The position numbers were made by a program, and so were the translations under genes. From Liolophura sinensis (taxonomy: Eukaryota; Mollusca; Polyplacophora; Chitonida; Chitonidae): a stretch of DNA of 64,000 bases. Below, in pieces: positions 1-10,963 of the stretch. The notes under the pieces are model-generated. The model had not been told where the DNA came from. It did no database searches and saw only the letters and a list, made by a program, of their open reading frames with translations. Position 1 is the first letter of the stretch. Each line of letters starts with the position of its first letter. The stretch is from positions 89,326,644 to 89,390,643 of the forward strand of contig NC_088295.1 of assembly GCF_032854445.1 (NCBI RefSeq), written 5' to 3'.

Positions 1-556
1 CATTACACTCAGTTTGTCGGGCATCTGAGAGTGTTTCTTTTGAGATATCACCTCTTTAAAGATTCCCAGTCCATGAACAGCCTTTAAAATAATGTTCTAG
101 GAATGACCAATAGACCGTAGGACTGGAAAGTCAGACAGAAGACTGTGTACATTTTGAATCTAGCCTTGGTACTTGGCATTTCAGAGAAAGCGCAAAATCG
201 GTGCGCCTTGGTGTCTGGTGTTTGATGGAACACTCACATTTTAATTTAGCGTTGTCACTGTGGGTCTTCTTCAAACACTCCGCTTCCGCTGGCAGCCGAT
301 TTGAAGAATCCGAAGGACAGCAGAAGACAATTTGTTGGGTATGACAGCTCTAAAATCTAAGGTGTTTTAGTTTAAATTGAGAGCAATCTTGACTGATGTG
401 TACCGTGTCTTAGGCTCTCCATCAGTTTCATGTTTTCTAATTAGAGTAGTGCCAATGTAAAAAAGATCTTCCGGTTGAAACCTCCCATAGTTCCAGCCCC
501 ACCGGAAAGACTTTTTCATCCCCTAGGAACAAGCTGTGAAGGGCCATTATTTTCAG
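1..556. other. Non-coding stretch, no supported gene
   Basis: I see no open frame, tRNA-like block or tandem array here. The last bases, ending in a short pyrimidine run and CAG at 554-556, form a plausible 3' splice site for the small exon candidate that follows. Otherwise it reads as AT-rich intergenic or intronic DNA. Confidence 0.5.
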
Positions 557-591
557 AGGCAATGAAGAAGAGCAGATGGAAGCTCGTGGTG
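557..591 (+). CDS. Candidate 5' mini-exon with start codon
   Basis: A 35-nt segment is bounded by a 3' splice site (ATTATTTTCAG before 557) and a strong donor (GTGAGT from 592). It holds an ATG at 562 followed by nine codons, reading MKKSRWKLVV, and ends in phase 0. A basic N-terminus running into hydrophobic residues would suit the start of a signal peptide or a type II membrane anchor, but only ten residues are present. It could join in phase to the exon at 13767, which also starts in phase 0. That join would skip the exon candidate at 10899. The exon is short, so chance is a real alternative, and no family can be assigned. Confidence 0.2.
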
Positions 592-2866
592 GTGAGTGTT
601 TTGTACCCGTGAAACATCGCCCTACTCAAGCCGCAACGAGTCCTTGATCCAAACCAAAAACACGCTAAAGGTATTTGCACGTCGGATTACTTGGAACCAA
701 AATGATGGACATGGATATCAAAGTGTCAAGCAGATAGGGAAAAGGGGGTGCCAGACGCATGGGGACTGTATTTTGAAACTTAGCATCAGGTGTTACAGGA
801 CGCTAGACTAATGATTCCGGGCGAGCTAGACACATCTGACACAATACATTAGCTCGCGCTGAAACCCTTGTCACCACGTCGCCGTCCAAGACGTGCCCGA
901 CACCAGCTTTACACTGGGCGCGGATTGTTCACGCAGTCATTTCGCGGTTCTCTATACCTTGACCGTTATATATTCCTTACAACACTCTTGGGATAAGACA
1001 AGAATATCCCTTCATTAAGAGATAAAACCGCTATCCGCTTAGCCTACAGACTCTTGGAACATTGACAGCCTTATGCGCACGATACTTCAGTGAAGTGGAC
1101 AATAAGGCTACCCTACAACTTAATATACACCTGCTCACGTTAAAGATTCAATCAGCATTACTTAATACTGTTGGTGGTACCTATCTATAGCGTAGAAATG
1201 CCTTATTTAAAGAAATACTCTTTTTAGTCTGTCCTGTAATAGGGGTGATCTGGAGATTCGAGACGACCACGATTTGGAGAGCTCCATGTAACACGGGCAA
1301 CGTTCAGGCACAGCTAAACTGATGGCAATAGTCTAATTTCATTTTGTAGATAGTGTTAAAACCAGCTAAAAATTACAGACACATATGTTACTTTATACCG
1401 TGAAAGTTGTCATTTCTCTCTCGAATACCGAAAGCTTAATACTGAATAAAGAGATTTGGGATTGATTCACTCCGCCATGATACTGGAGCCTTGTCCTGAC
1501 TTCCGCCTTTAGGCCGAACGGCTTAAATACACGGCGTACAATACGTTGAAGTCATATCACCATTCCATAGCCTGCCCACATATACACTCACCATCAACTC
1601 GACATACAAAACACTTTATAACAATCTGTGAGGCTACCTCTTTAATTCCTATAGCCAACAAATACTGCATTTTCAGTATCGTCTGTTTTGTTGAATTTGG
1701 CAATCCTTTCACTCAAGATGACTCTAGAGACAGATAATCTGTGTTATATAACTAAAGAATATGGAGAAAAGTGGGTGAGAAACAAGTGAAACAAGAATTT
1801 TGCCACGGCATTTTGCTGTCCACTTTCATGGATATTACGTAAGCAATGTTATCGGGAGCCTTCCAAGCACATAGGCGGGAGCATGTATTTCACGTGACCG
1901 GAGCGATTTGTCACGTTTGCTTTACGTCTTATACATTCAGGAGAGTGAAATCTGCTGTAGTCGAGGGCGTGTAGTAATCGAGGGGGAATCCCGCGTGTTA
2001 GGCCTTATGTATAATAGCTCGGTGTACTAGCGAATCAACCAATCATCCTGCATTGAAGCACGCATCTCTGTAGTGATCTGAAATGTGCAAGAGGGCCTTT
2101 ACAGCGGTCCGAGAGCGGCAAATCTAATGTTCTAAGAGCTAGCATCGCCTCTTTTGTAATGTACGTTCAATCAGGAGCAGTTTTATCTGCTCCTGTTTAC
2201 ACAAACATATACGATTCTTTTTTGATTATTTGCTCTTTTCATTGAAGTGACCGATGAAATGGTCTAGTTGAAGCCCGAGTTGCCGTCAACATTGCCGTTA
2301 ACAATGGCGGACGTATAGCTTTGATCGCGAGGCACATAGTGAAATCACGTCTACAGCGAGCGAGGGTAGATTTGTTATATTGACTGCATGCGCCCCGCAA
2401 CACATCCTTTTACCAGTTTTGTCCAACGATAACAGATTTAATGTAGTGTTTGATTTTTGTTCGTGACAGTTTTAAAGCAAGGGGTTGCCGTAACATGTTT
2501 ATACATCCTGAATGGCTGTGCATTTGAGGACATTGATCGGTTGTCATAGTCTCCTTTTTTACCTGCACGTCGATATTTACCCGAATGCCCAGGTGACTAG
2601 CATGTGACTGTGCTGTTTACCTGATGTTTACTACCCACACAGAACGGAAACCAAGTCTTAAACAGCAGACGAGAAGTGAAAAGTGTTTCAAGTAAGGAAC
2701 AATCGCACGTAAACTGCGGGTATTTGGACTTCGATACAACTAAAATGAAACAAACCCACCATGAGCATTGAAATGTTTTACCGTGAGAAATTTTTCTTAT
2801 TTTTTCTGTAAGACTAGCGTCATATTCTAGCGTCATAACATGGGGAAGAACAGTCCGGCAGTAATA
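592..2866. other. Non-coding stretch with one hairpin
   Basis: There is no gene I can support. Short open frames of about 60-70 codons occur at the frequency expected by chance. At 2172-2195 there is a perfect 9-bp stem (CAGGAGCAG against CTGCTCCTG) with the 6-nt loop TTTTAT. The stem is too short for a microRNA precursor, and it is not the histone 3' stem-loop. Confidence 0.45.
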
Positions 2867-3151
2867 TTAACATCGCCTTAATGGGATGTTAACATTGGAA
2901 GGTTGTGAGCATATGTGTACATAAACATAATGGTGGAATACCAGGGATTTCCACTGAACTTCATGTAAAACCACGTGAATAAGTTCTATTAACCGTTTAT
3001 TGTCATGAATACACCAACGGTAAAAACACAAGTATCTTAACCGGATGACGTCGAACTGGTGTCTCCTTCGTGTTTTGAACTGATACAATAACAGGTAATG
3101 TAGACCTACTTCATCCTGACTACCAGAATTGATGAGGAAACACAATTTCAT
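2867..3151 (-). CDS. Unclassified 94-codon open frame
   Basis: This ATG-initiated frame (MKLCFLINSGSQDEV near the start) runs 94 codons to a TAA on the minus strand. It is rich in His, Tyr, Val and Leu and shows no signal peptide, clear membrane segment or recognised motif. There are no splice-site or codon-use arguments for it. In 64 kb of AT-rich DNA read on both strands, several frames of this length are expected by chance. It is listed because it is one of the longest frames outside the tandem arrays that begins with a true ATG. Confidence 0.1.
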   Translation of the reverse strand: MKLCFLINSGSQDEVGLHYLLLYQFKTRRRHQFDVIRLRYLCFYRWCIHDNKRLIELIHVVLHEVQWKSLVFHHYVYVHICSQPSNVNIPLRRC

Positions 3152-3349
3152 TATTCCAAGCTTATTACAGACGGTTAGCTAGTTAGCCTGGTCAGTGTTT
3201 TGAGAAAAGGCAGGCTCTCTCGGTGGGATTATTAATTGGTGCTTAACACGCTGTGTTTCTTCCCGGGGCTGAGCAGTGACCTTTTCGTTGAGACGAGGCG
3301 ACGTGAGCCAAAGATGGGACAAACCGAACATGTGTAATCGGATCCGCCA

Positions 3350-3442
3350 TGTCCACCGCTAACACACCAGAACAGCAGCTAGCAATGGCCCAGTACGGCT
3401 CGTTGATCACCTCTCCCACTGTCCGCGTGGCGCCTCTGTAAA
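3350..3442 (+). CDS. Weak candidate short first exon
   Basis: An ATG at 3350 in a fair context (GCCATGT) opens a 30-codon frame reading MSTANTPEQQLAMAQYGSL and ending at a TAA at 3440. Two donor-like sites overlap the end: GTAAAG overlaps the stop codon itself, and GTCAGT follows it. If the first were used, the frame would leave the exon open. The DNA is more GC-rich than its flanks. No family is recognised, and this may well be chance. Confidence 0.12.
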
Positions 3443-3455
3443 GGTCAGTACCCAT

Positions 3456-4738
3456 GCTTCTCCCATGCTAACAACCTAAAGACAAAGAAAGTCTCAGCTG
3501 CGACGGTATTAGCCATGGCAGTTACGTGCTGTACAGATCGACAATCTTGACATAAGATTTCAAAGTACCATAATACATATTTACACAATTTGTTTTCCGT
3601 AGATAGTGAACACTCGGCTCGACGCACTTCATTCCACAGTAGTGCCACTTAACTTCCGCTTCGACAAACCTTGGGGTATCAGTCCTAATCAAGCGACAAG
3701 ACTGGGAGTAAGTCATTGACCATAAGATAAGAGCGCTTAAGCTGTTTGCGTGAACGAGAAGTTGTAAAGATTTGTACGCCTGGCTGATAAGACTGATCAC
3801 TAGACAGCACACCATGTGGCCAGGGAAAGATGAGCAGCACGAAGGCTTTCCTACACTCCTTCAGTAAATTCACGGGAAAATAAGTATTAATTGGTTCTTT
3901 GCACGTAAACGACAACATTTTGTCCATAAGTTTTTGACTGCAGAATCTTACAAGACTTGAATAAAGATGACTACCATGGTACATGCTTGTCTGATGGCCA
4001 CTTTTCGTAAATCACGTTATTGCATGACAATAACGATGGAGGCTTCTGGTTCATTCTGCTACACTTTGACATAATTCTTAAGTGAATAAAGTTATGTTGA
4101 AATATACACGTACACGAATGTATACAAGGACGTAAAAGGGAAATATTTGTGACTGACTTGGCCTAACAAAGATTCCCCACACAAGATGCTTCATTTCAAG
4201 AGAGTACATGTACGTGGCTAATCTCCTAATAAACCAGGATGAGGTAAAGGCCGGAGATAGGTATTAAGGTTTACGGAAGCTACAATCATAATATTTTACT
4301 CTGTCTGTACCTTTGCACATAAATATGTTAAAGCTCTCTTATACGAAGGATGGATTCTGCCCTATCCGTGAATGATCTACTACCCGTAGTACTACATCAT
4401 CTAGACACAAATGGTGCTGTATTTCTGGAAAATACAAACATATCACCAGTGCTGATAGGCATTTGTTACGGTGAAGGTCATGGGCCACTTGGTGACAATG
4501 TTATCGGGAAGATACGGTGTGCGATCATATCACATATTAAGGTGAATTAAAGGTGCCAATGTCAGTCCTCTTCGATGACTAGACCATTTTAATGACGTAA
4601 CCCGATGCTATCTGTCAGAGTATCCCAACTATGACAAAAGTATCTACGCCATATGTGAGTCACTAAACGCAACTGACGAAAACTAAATGTTGTCATAGGA
4701 GTGCCTCAATTATAGATAAACTACCCAGCTGAAGTGAG
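3456..4738. other. Non-coding stretch leading into the 56-bp array
   Basis: There is no supported gene. From about 4572 the sequence holds degenerate relatives of the 56-bp unit that follows, with recognisable pieces such as TGACGTAA, CAGCTGAAGTGAGCTAAATA and AGAGTATCCCAACTATGAC. The left edge of the satellite therefore fades gradually instead of stopping sharply. Confidence 0.5.
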
Positions 4739-6478
4739 CTAAATATTGCCATTAGGGTTCCCCAATGACACATACACCACTAAGTTAACGTGAGCTGAAT
4801 ATTGCCATTAGAATGCCCCAACGATTCATGAACCACTCAGCTGACGTAAGCTAAATATTGCCATTAGGATGCCCCAACGATTCATAAACCACTCAGCTGA
4901 CGTAAGCTAAATATTGCCATTAGAATGCCCCAACGATTCATAAACCACTCAGCTGACGTAAGCTAAATATTGCCATTAGAATGCCCCAACGATTCATAAA
5001 CCACTAAGTTAACGTGAGCTGAATATTGCCATTAGAATGCCCCAACGATTCATGAACCACTCAGCTGACGTAAGCTAAATATTGCCATTAGAATGCCCCA
5101 ACGATTCATAAACCACTCAGCTGACGTAAGCTGAATATTGCCATTAGGATGCCCCAACGATTCATAAACCACTCAGTTGACGTAAGCTGAATATTGCCAA
5201 TAGAATGCCCCAACGATTCATAAACCACTCAGCTGACGTAAGCTAAATATTGCCATTAGAATGCCCCAACGATTCATAAACCACTCAGCTGACGTAAGCT
5301 AAATATTGCCAATAGAATGCCCCAACGATTCATAAACCACTCAGCTGACGTAAGCTAAATATTGCCAATAGAATGCCCCAACGATTCATAAACCACTCAG
5401 CTGACGTAAGCTAAATATTGCCATTAGAATGCCCCAACGATTCATAAACCACTCAGTTGACGTAAGCTAAATATTGCCATTAGGATGCCCCAACGATTCA
5501 TAAACCACTCAGCTGACGTAAGCTAAATATTGCCAATAGAATGCCCCAACGATTCATAAACCACTCAGCTGACGTAAGCTAAATATTGCCATTAGAATGC
5601 CCCAACGATTCATAAACCACTCAGCTGACGTAAGCTAAATATTGCCATTAGAATGCCCCAACGATTCATGAACCACTCAGCTGACGTAAGCTAAATATTG
5701 CCATTAGGATGCCCCAACGATTCATAAACCACTCAGCTGACGTAAGCTAAATATTGCCATTAGAATGCCACAACGATTCATAAACCACTCAGCTGACGTA
5801 AGCTAAATATTGCCATTAGAATGCCCCAACGATTCATGAACCACTCAGCTGACGTAAGCTAAATATTGCCATTAGAATGCCCCAACGATTCATAAACCAC
5901 TCAGCTGACGTAAGCTAAATATTGCCATTAGAATGCCCCAACGATTCATAAACCACTCAGCTGACGTAAGCTAAATATTGCCATTAGGATGCCCCAACGA
6001 TTCATAAACCACTCAGCTGACGTAAGCTAAATATTGCCAATAGAATGCCCCAACGATTCATAAACCATTCAGCTGACGTAAGCTAAATATGGCCATTAGA
6101 ATGCCCCAACGATTCACAAACCACTCAGCTGACGTAAGCTAAATATTGCCATTAGAATGCCCCAACGATTCATAAACCACTCAGTTGACGTAAGCTAAAT
6201 ATTGCCATTAGAATGCCCCAACGATTCATAAACCACTCAGCTGACGTAAGCTAAATATTGCCATTAGAATGCCCCAACGATTCATAAACCACTCAGTTGA
6301 CGTAAGCTAAATATTGCCATTAGGATGCCCCAACGATTCATAAACCACTCAGCTGACGTAAGCTAAATATTGCCAATAGAATGCCCCAACGATTCATAAA
6401 CCACTCAGCTGACGTAAGCTAAATATTGCCATTAGAATGCCCCAACGATTCATAAACCACTCAGCTGACGTAAGCTAA
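4739..6478. repeat. 56-bp tandem satellite, about 31 copies
   Basis: A head-to-tail array with a unit of 56 bp contains, in order, AATGCCCCAACGATTCATAA, ACCACTCAGCTGACGTAAGC and TAAATATTGCCATTAG. Copies are mostly 95-100% alike. The common variants are ATTAG versus AATAG, GGATG versus GAATG, and CAGCTG versus CAGTTG. The unit is not a multiple of three, and stops fall in all frames, so it is not coding. Nearly every copy carries CAGCTG (E-box) overlapping TGACGTAA (CRE/bZIP-like). Decayed copies continue on both sides (about 4572-4738 and 6479-6560). Part of the array repeats itself at an offset of exactly 15 units (840 bp). Confidence 0.97.
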
Positions 6479-9400
6479 TGTTGTTCATGAGAGTATCCCA
6501 AGGTCATCCAAACCATTTATCTTTCCTGACATAAAGGCTCTCATTAGTTTCCTTTGAGTAAGTAAACCACTTAACGAACCTAGTCGATAAGATTTTCGTG
6601 AATGGGCTATCTGGGTACATAATCATCGCAGATGACATATTGCCAATGCCCTTCCTGCACTGTCAACCCGATTTGCGTAATCTAAAGGTATTAATCAGAG
6701 TGCCTGTTCGACTCTCAAACCCCTCACCCAAAGATAGATGCATTCAAAGAATGGACGTGATTGTTCTTTTTATTTTGTCAATTTTCCGATGTGGCGATAT
6801 GTTTGTACTTTAATTGATCATCTTATGACATTTAGCGTGTGGTAGATCGAATAATGCATCACACTATCACTCTGATTTGTTTAGAATCTTGTGAACGCTT
6901 GTGACAGGCTGATAGTGCCGACTGTAGGCTGACAATATGTCGTGCTGAATAGGGATCACACCCTACATCCGAGGTCATATACTTCTCTCAACCTGCTTTT
7001 TATCATCAAAGTAGTAGCAGGTAGTGTTGATTACATTAACGGATGGCGTCGACAGCATCCATTGTTCAGTGGATTGGATGTGCACCGCCTCCCGCCGACT
7101 CCATTTAGTGGCGGCTGGGCATCAGACGTCCTCGGCCGCCATGTAAGCCAGCTACCTCGATCGATCTTCCTGACATAAAATAGACACACCAGGTAAATAT
7201 CAAAGTTCAACTTAACACTGCAATAAGGCGGTTATGCTTCCTTCTATTCCTGGACTTTTCTCCGTAATTGCACTCTATGTGTTACTCTTGCAATTAAAAC
7301 GGCTTCATCGAAGGATCGAGTGACGGATGGCATGAGGTTCATTGTTCGGGCTTTCCTGTTCCTTCCCATAAACTGCCTCCCCATGTTTGTGTATATGTAG
7401 ACACGCTGATATGTCCGCACCTGTAGCGTTTAATGGCACACACGTGTGTAAATTAAGCTATAAAGTTTGTCCTATAGGCCTTCACCTTGCTGCTTGGTAT
7501 CACTGGCGGGGTTACTGTCATTCTGCTATGCTTGGTCAATGTAACATTTGGTACAAACATCTCTTGAGTACATTATGTGAATCGCGAGTCAGTGTGTTGT
7601 AAATGGTCAATGTATGTCTTTGTTGGTTTCTTCAGCGTGGAACCAATTAATGTGAGTTTGCATTTTGTGACGAATGTGGTGTGTTTATCTCTATTTGATA
7701 TGAGTTTAAGGATCAAGGTTAAGGAATGGAGGCAGGACAGGAAGGAATGGAAATAGAGATCGTGGTAATCCAATAGGGTCGCTGAAGGAGATGGTATTAG
7801 GAACGACGTGGACTAAACGATAGACACATTACTTCCCATCCTATGAGAATGCAGCACGCAGGCTCTAATTGCCTATTGTCTGAGACACTCAGCAGGGAAA
7901 TGTTTATGCCATGTTTCCCCATCTCTCCTTACTGGTCATTGGACTGGATGTTCTATCAATGTAATGACCACGGGAAAAAAAGGAAACACTAATGGAGCCG
8001 AGAGCTTTAAAACAAATGGAAAACATGTTCTTTAAAACCGTAACCTAGAAGGAGATGGGGTTTATTAAGAAACACAAGTGTGTAATTTTCATGGAAAATT
8101 GTCTTTAACACATTGGTCGTTTGTAAGACAGGTCAGAAGGCCTGGTAAATAATACACATCTAGCATGTCTCTGTCTCCTGGAAGCTCTTCACTCGACAAT
8201 AGCCTTGATGTTCCACAGACGATGAAAAATGCATTTTTTTGCGCTTTTGGAAACTCTACTTATTTATCTACTACGTGCTCCCGTTTACCAGTTTCCCGTT
8301 TAACCTACTATTACTTGTATTGATGGACTCCCGAATGAAAAGAGCTTCCTCAGGGGGCTGCAGTTAATTTGATTGGTTTTGACCCTCTGTCCACACGAGT
8401 GGTTGGGGCAGCCAGACTTTCTTTGTTTAGAATCTGACGGGAGTGGGGACGAGGAGCAGGGTTGGGGTTAACAGAAGTGGTCTACATGTACCCGGGGTTT
8501 GTTCCAATATTTCAGCCTGGTGGGGTTTTAATCGAGGTTTTACTCCTACCTATGGTAACCATACATACATATATGATGAACATTACCTAATTCGAATTAG
8601 CCGTTAAGTATTTTGCCACAGCATTGGTTCATTTGACGTTAGAGGTTTCATTAATACCAAATGCCAAATACTTTTACGCAACAGTCCAGGAGTTAACATA
8701 GAGTAGTGTTTTGTATACGGCGTTATTGGCTCGAAACAAAACTCAGTTTAGTCTGCACAGTAAAATTCTACCATATGCTACATGAAAAGCAATGACGCTA
8801 GAAAAAACAGCACACAAAGTGAAATATAGAGACATCAGGAAACACAGAGTAGACACAGGCATTATTTCTCACCAGTGCTACTGAAATCCTCATGGAATAC
8901 GTGCCACGCTTTATTATAACAGTGTTTGATATTGGACACCTATCGACATCAGCTTTCAAGCTACTGGCAGAGGACGTAAAAGAACAGAGGAAGGGCGATA
9001 GTTATAACTTTACAGCAAGCGTATTTTAAAACTCTTCCACCAAATACTGCTAAATCCTAACAAGTCGCGTAAACCAGAAGGGTATCAAGTGAAGCATTCA
9101 GCATGCCATTTATCAGTGAAATTTATCTTAAACTGTGCAAATCCCGAAAGCTTTTGGATGTAAGTGGTAAAGTAAATTGGACAGCGAATCGTTAATTCGC
9201 AATAACCTGCTCCGCCTGTCTTGTCACTTCCCTTCCATTGCCTTCTAATCTTATACTTCATTTCTGTTTATTATTCATACAGATGTCAAACGAACCAGTC
9301 ATGACTTGCATATCGCAAGCGAGTTAAACTGTAGACTATGATTAAAAAGCTACTTCATTCCTATATTTTCGATGTAGATCGATATGACAAAAACTATACC

Positions 9401-10098
9401 ATCCACCAGGTTGCCCAAAACTCACTACTCAAAAATTTCAGTTGGCTGCGAGTTAACATATGGTGAAAATCTAAAACCGGGTAAAGTCATCTTTGTGTTT
9501 GTCAGTGTATCGAGGTGTAGCGAGAGGAAAGTAGGGTCCCAATTACTACAAGGAAAATTCGATGGAATAGATCGTATAAATGCAAATTCATAAATGAATG
9601 CCATACGTTTTCCTTGGGCTCATTTTGCAATTTTATATTCTCTAACACTCTTGAAGGTTGTTTCCTTAGAACCTTCGTTATTTTTACTCTCTGCGACTTA
9701 TTTAGCCACTTTAACCACCAACATGAATACTCCTAAACGCGTGAACTGCCGCACAACCCACCGCACGTACCATTTGGTCTGGTGAAGCGTTAGCTGAATG
9801 CGGACTCAGGAGTCTTCACTTTGATTTGAGTCGCAGACATGTCCGGTGGCTGTCTTGAAATCAAATCTTACATCTTCTACAGAATGAAATGAAATAATTT
9901 GGAAAATGTTTGAAAGAAAAAGAAATATGTGATACGTGATCTAAAAGCACCTTTGGTTGAATTCTAACATTTTAAAAAATTTATTTACGTAATTCGGGTT
10001 TGTCTTCAACTTGAGTTGTTGAATATATGGATGTGCATTACTTTCTTTTTATTGAGGCAAGATCATGGCGAAAAGAGTGATAAACTTGGCCAAGATTA
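6479..10098. other. Mostly non-coding stretch after the satellite
   Basis: The first 80 bases are decayed 56-bp units. The rest has no array and no SINE. One weak exon candidate (7070-7142) is listed separately. Long AT-rich parts (8.5-10.0 kb) contain only chance-length open frames. I see no promoter or RNA gene that I could defend. Confidence 0.5.
7070..7142 (+). CDS. Weak candidate internal exon
   Basis: A GC-rich 73-nt segment lies between an acceptor (CCATTGTTCAG before 7070) and a donor (GTAAGC from 7143). After one leading base it reads GLDVHRLPPTPFSGGWASDV, then LGRH, ending in phase 0. The same frame stays open upstream to about 6942, which weakens the argument for the acceptor. No domain is recognised. 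Composition and splice signals are the only support. Confidence 0.18.
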
Positions 10099-10238
10099 AT
10101 TAATTTATTTATTTGATTGGTGTTTTACGCCGTATTCAAGAATGTTTCACTTATACGACGGCGGCCAGCATTATGGTGTTAGGAAACCGGGCACAGCCCG
10201 GGGGAAACCCCCGACCATCCCCAGGTTGCTGGAAGACC
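10099..10238 (-). mobile_element. 5'-truncated molluscan tRNA-derived SINE
   Basis: Read on the minus strand, this block has the conserved 3' body and tail of an abundant molluscan SINE. It shows CCCGGGCTGTGCCCGGTTTC, CACCATAATGCTGGCCGCCG and TACGGCGTAAAACACCAATC, and it ends in an AAAT-type repeat. Matching sequence stops near GGTCTTCCAGCAACC at about 10238, so the tRNA-like promoter head is missing. The same body is present full-length at 63.1-63.4 kb, which allows direct comparison. The family match is from memory and the superfamily name is not certain. The copy is not autonomous. Confidence 0.85.
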
Positions 10239-10521
10239 AAGATTAAGAAATTTGTTGAAATCAGGTATCTTCCTCCTACTAAATTGGGTAGCGTCGTTAC
10301 ATCTGTGCTGTGCTCTGGGGAAAAGATTATGTGATGTTAATTTATTCTCACCAGCTCTCTTGACAACAAAAAAGTCGAACATAACCTATTTTAAATCAAA
10401 GTGGTGGGTTTTTCATGATCGTCCATAGTTCGTTTCGTGTTTGATACAAACACCAATAAATATTTTGTTGCCCACGCTGACATGGATTCAACGGTTTGTA
10501 AATATTTCAAAAAGAGATCCT

Positions 10522-10854
10522 ATGATATATCCAGAAACAAGAATGTCTGTAAATGAAATCAATGATCGTGGATTGCCTGATACCATAGGCGAGAAGAGCT
10601 CAGGCCAAGTTTACATGCACGGACCCACACAAGGCGGAGGCGATAGCAAACCCCCTAACAGCACACACCATACCTTTCTTATGTCGCTATTCACTGTGTT
10701 TTACTGCTCCACAAACGATACAGAAGGCGTTCCGATTGCTCAAATAAATTTCCGTTGTGTATGCAAAACTATTGTTATCATCACTTGTTATTATCACTTG
10801 ACGTCATTTACACTGGTCTTCAGTACTGGTCTGAAAAAATATGCTCTACTTTGA
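10522..10854 (+). CDS. Unclassified 110-codon open frame
   Basis: From an ATG at 10522 the frame runs 110 codons to a TGA. It is open further upstream to 10441, but there only from a TTG. The protein is mixed hydrophilic (SVNEINDRGLPDTIGEK) with a later Cys/Val/Ile-rich segment near CKTIVIITCYYHLTSFTLVF, which could resemble a membrane segment. It ends 45 bases before the splice-like exon at 10899. No homologous family is recognised. A frame this long is expected about once by chance in the window, so it remains unproven. Confidence 0.12.
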   Translation: MIYPETRMSVNEINDRGLPDTIGEKSSGQVYMHGPTQGGGDSKPPNSTHHTFLMSLFTVFYCSTNDTEGVPIAQINFRCVCKTIVIITCYYHLTSFTLVFSTGLKKYALL

Positions 10855-10898
10855 AAAGTCTCAGAATTTCAAAGATTTAATTTTTTTTTATCTTTCAG

Positions 10899-10963
10899 AT
10901 GATATGGCCGCTTGCTAGATGAGGTACCCATACTGTCAAAACTGTCATGCTGACTGGATTAAG
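10899..10963 (+). CDS. Candidate leader exon with late start codon
   Basis: This 65-nt segment has very good splice signals: a long T-rich tract ending TCTTTCAG before it and GTAAGT after it. All three frames contain an early stop, so its first part would be 5'UTR. An ATG at 10919 then opens 15 codons, MRYPYCQNCHADWIK, that reach the donor in phase 0. The next candidate exon (13767) starts in phase 0, so the two join without loss of frame. Two Cys separated by two residues (CQNC) are the only motif. It could instead be an exon of a non-coding RNA. The splice signals are better supported than the coding role. Confidence 0.35.

Noticed and set aside
4739-6478. CRISPR-like regular repeats
   Set aside because: Units are contiguous with no unique spacers, and the organism is clearly eukaryotic.
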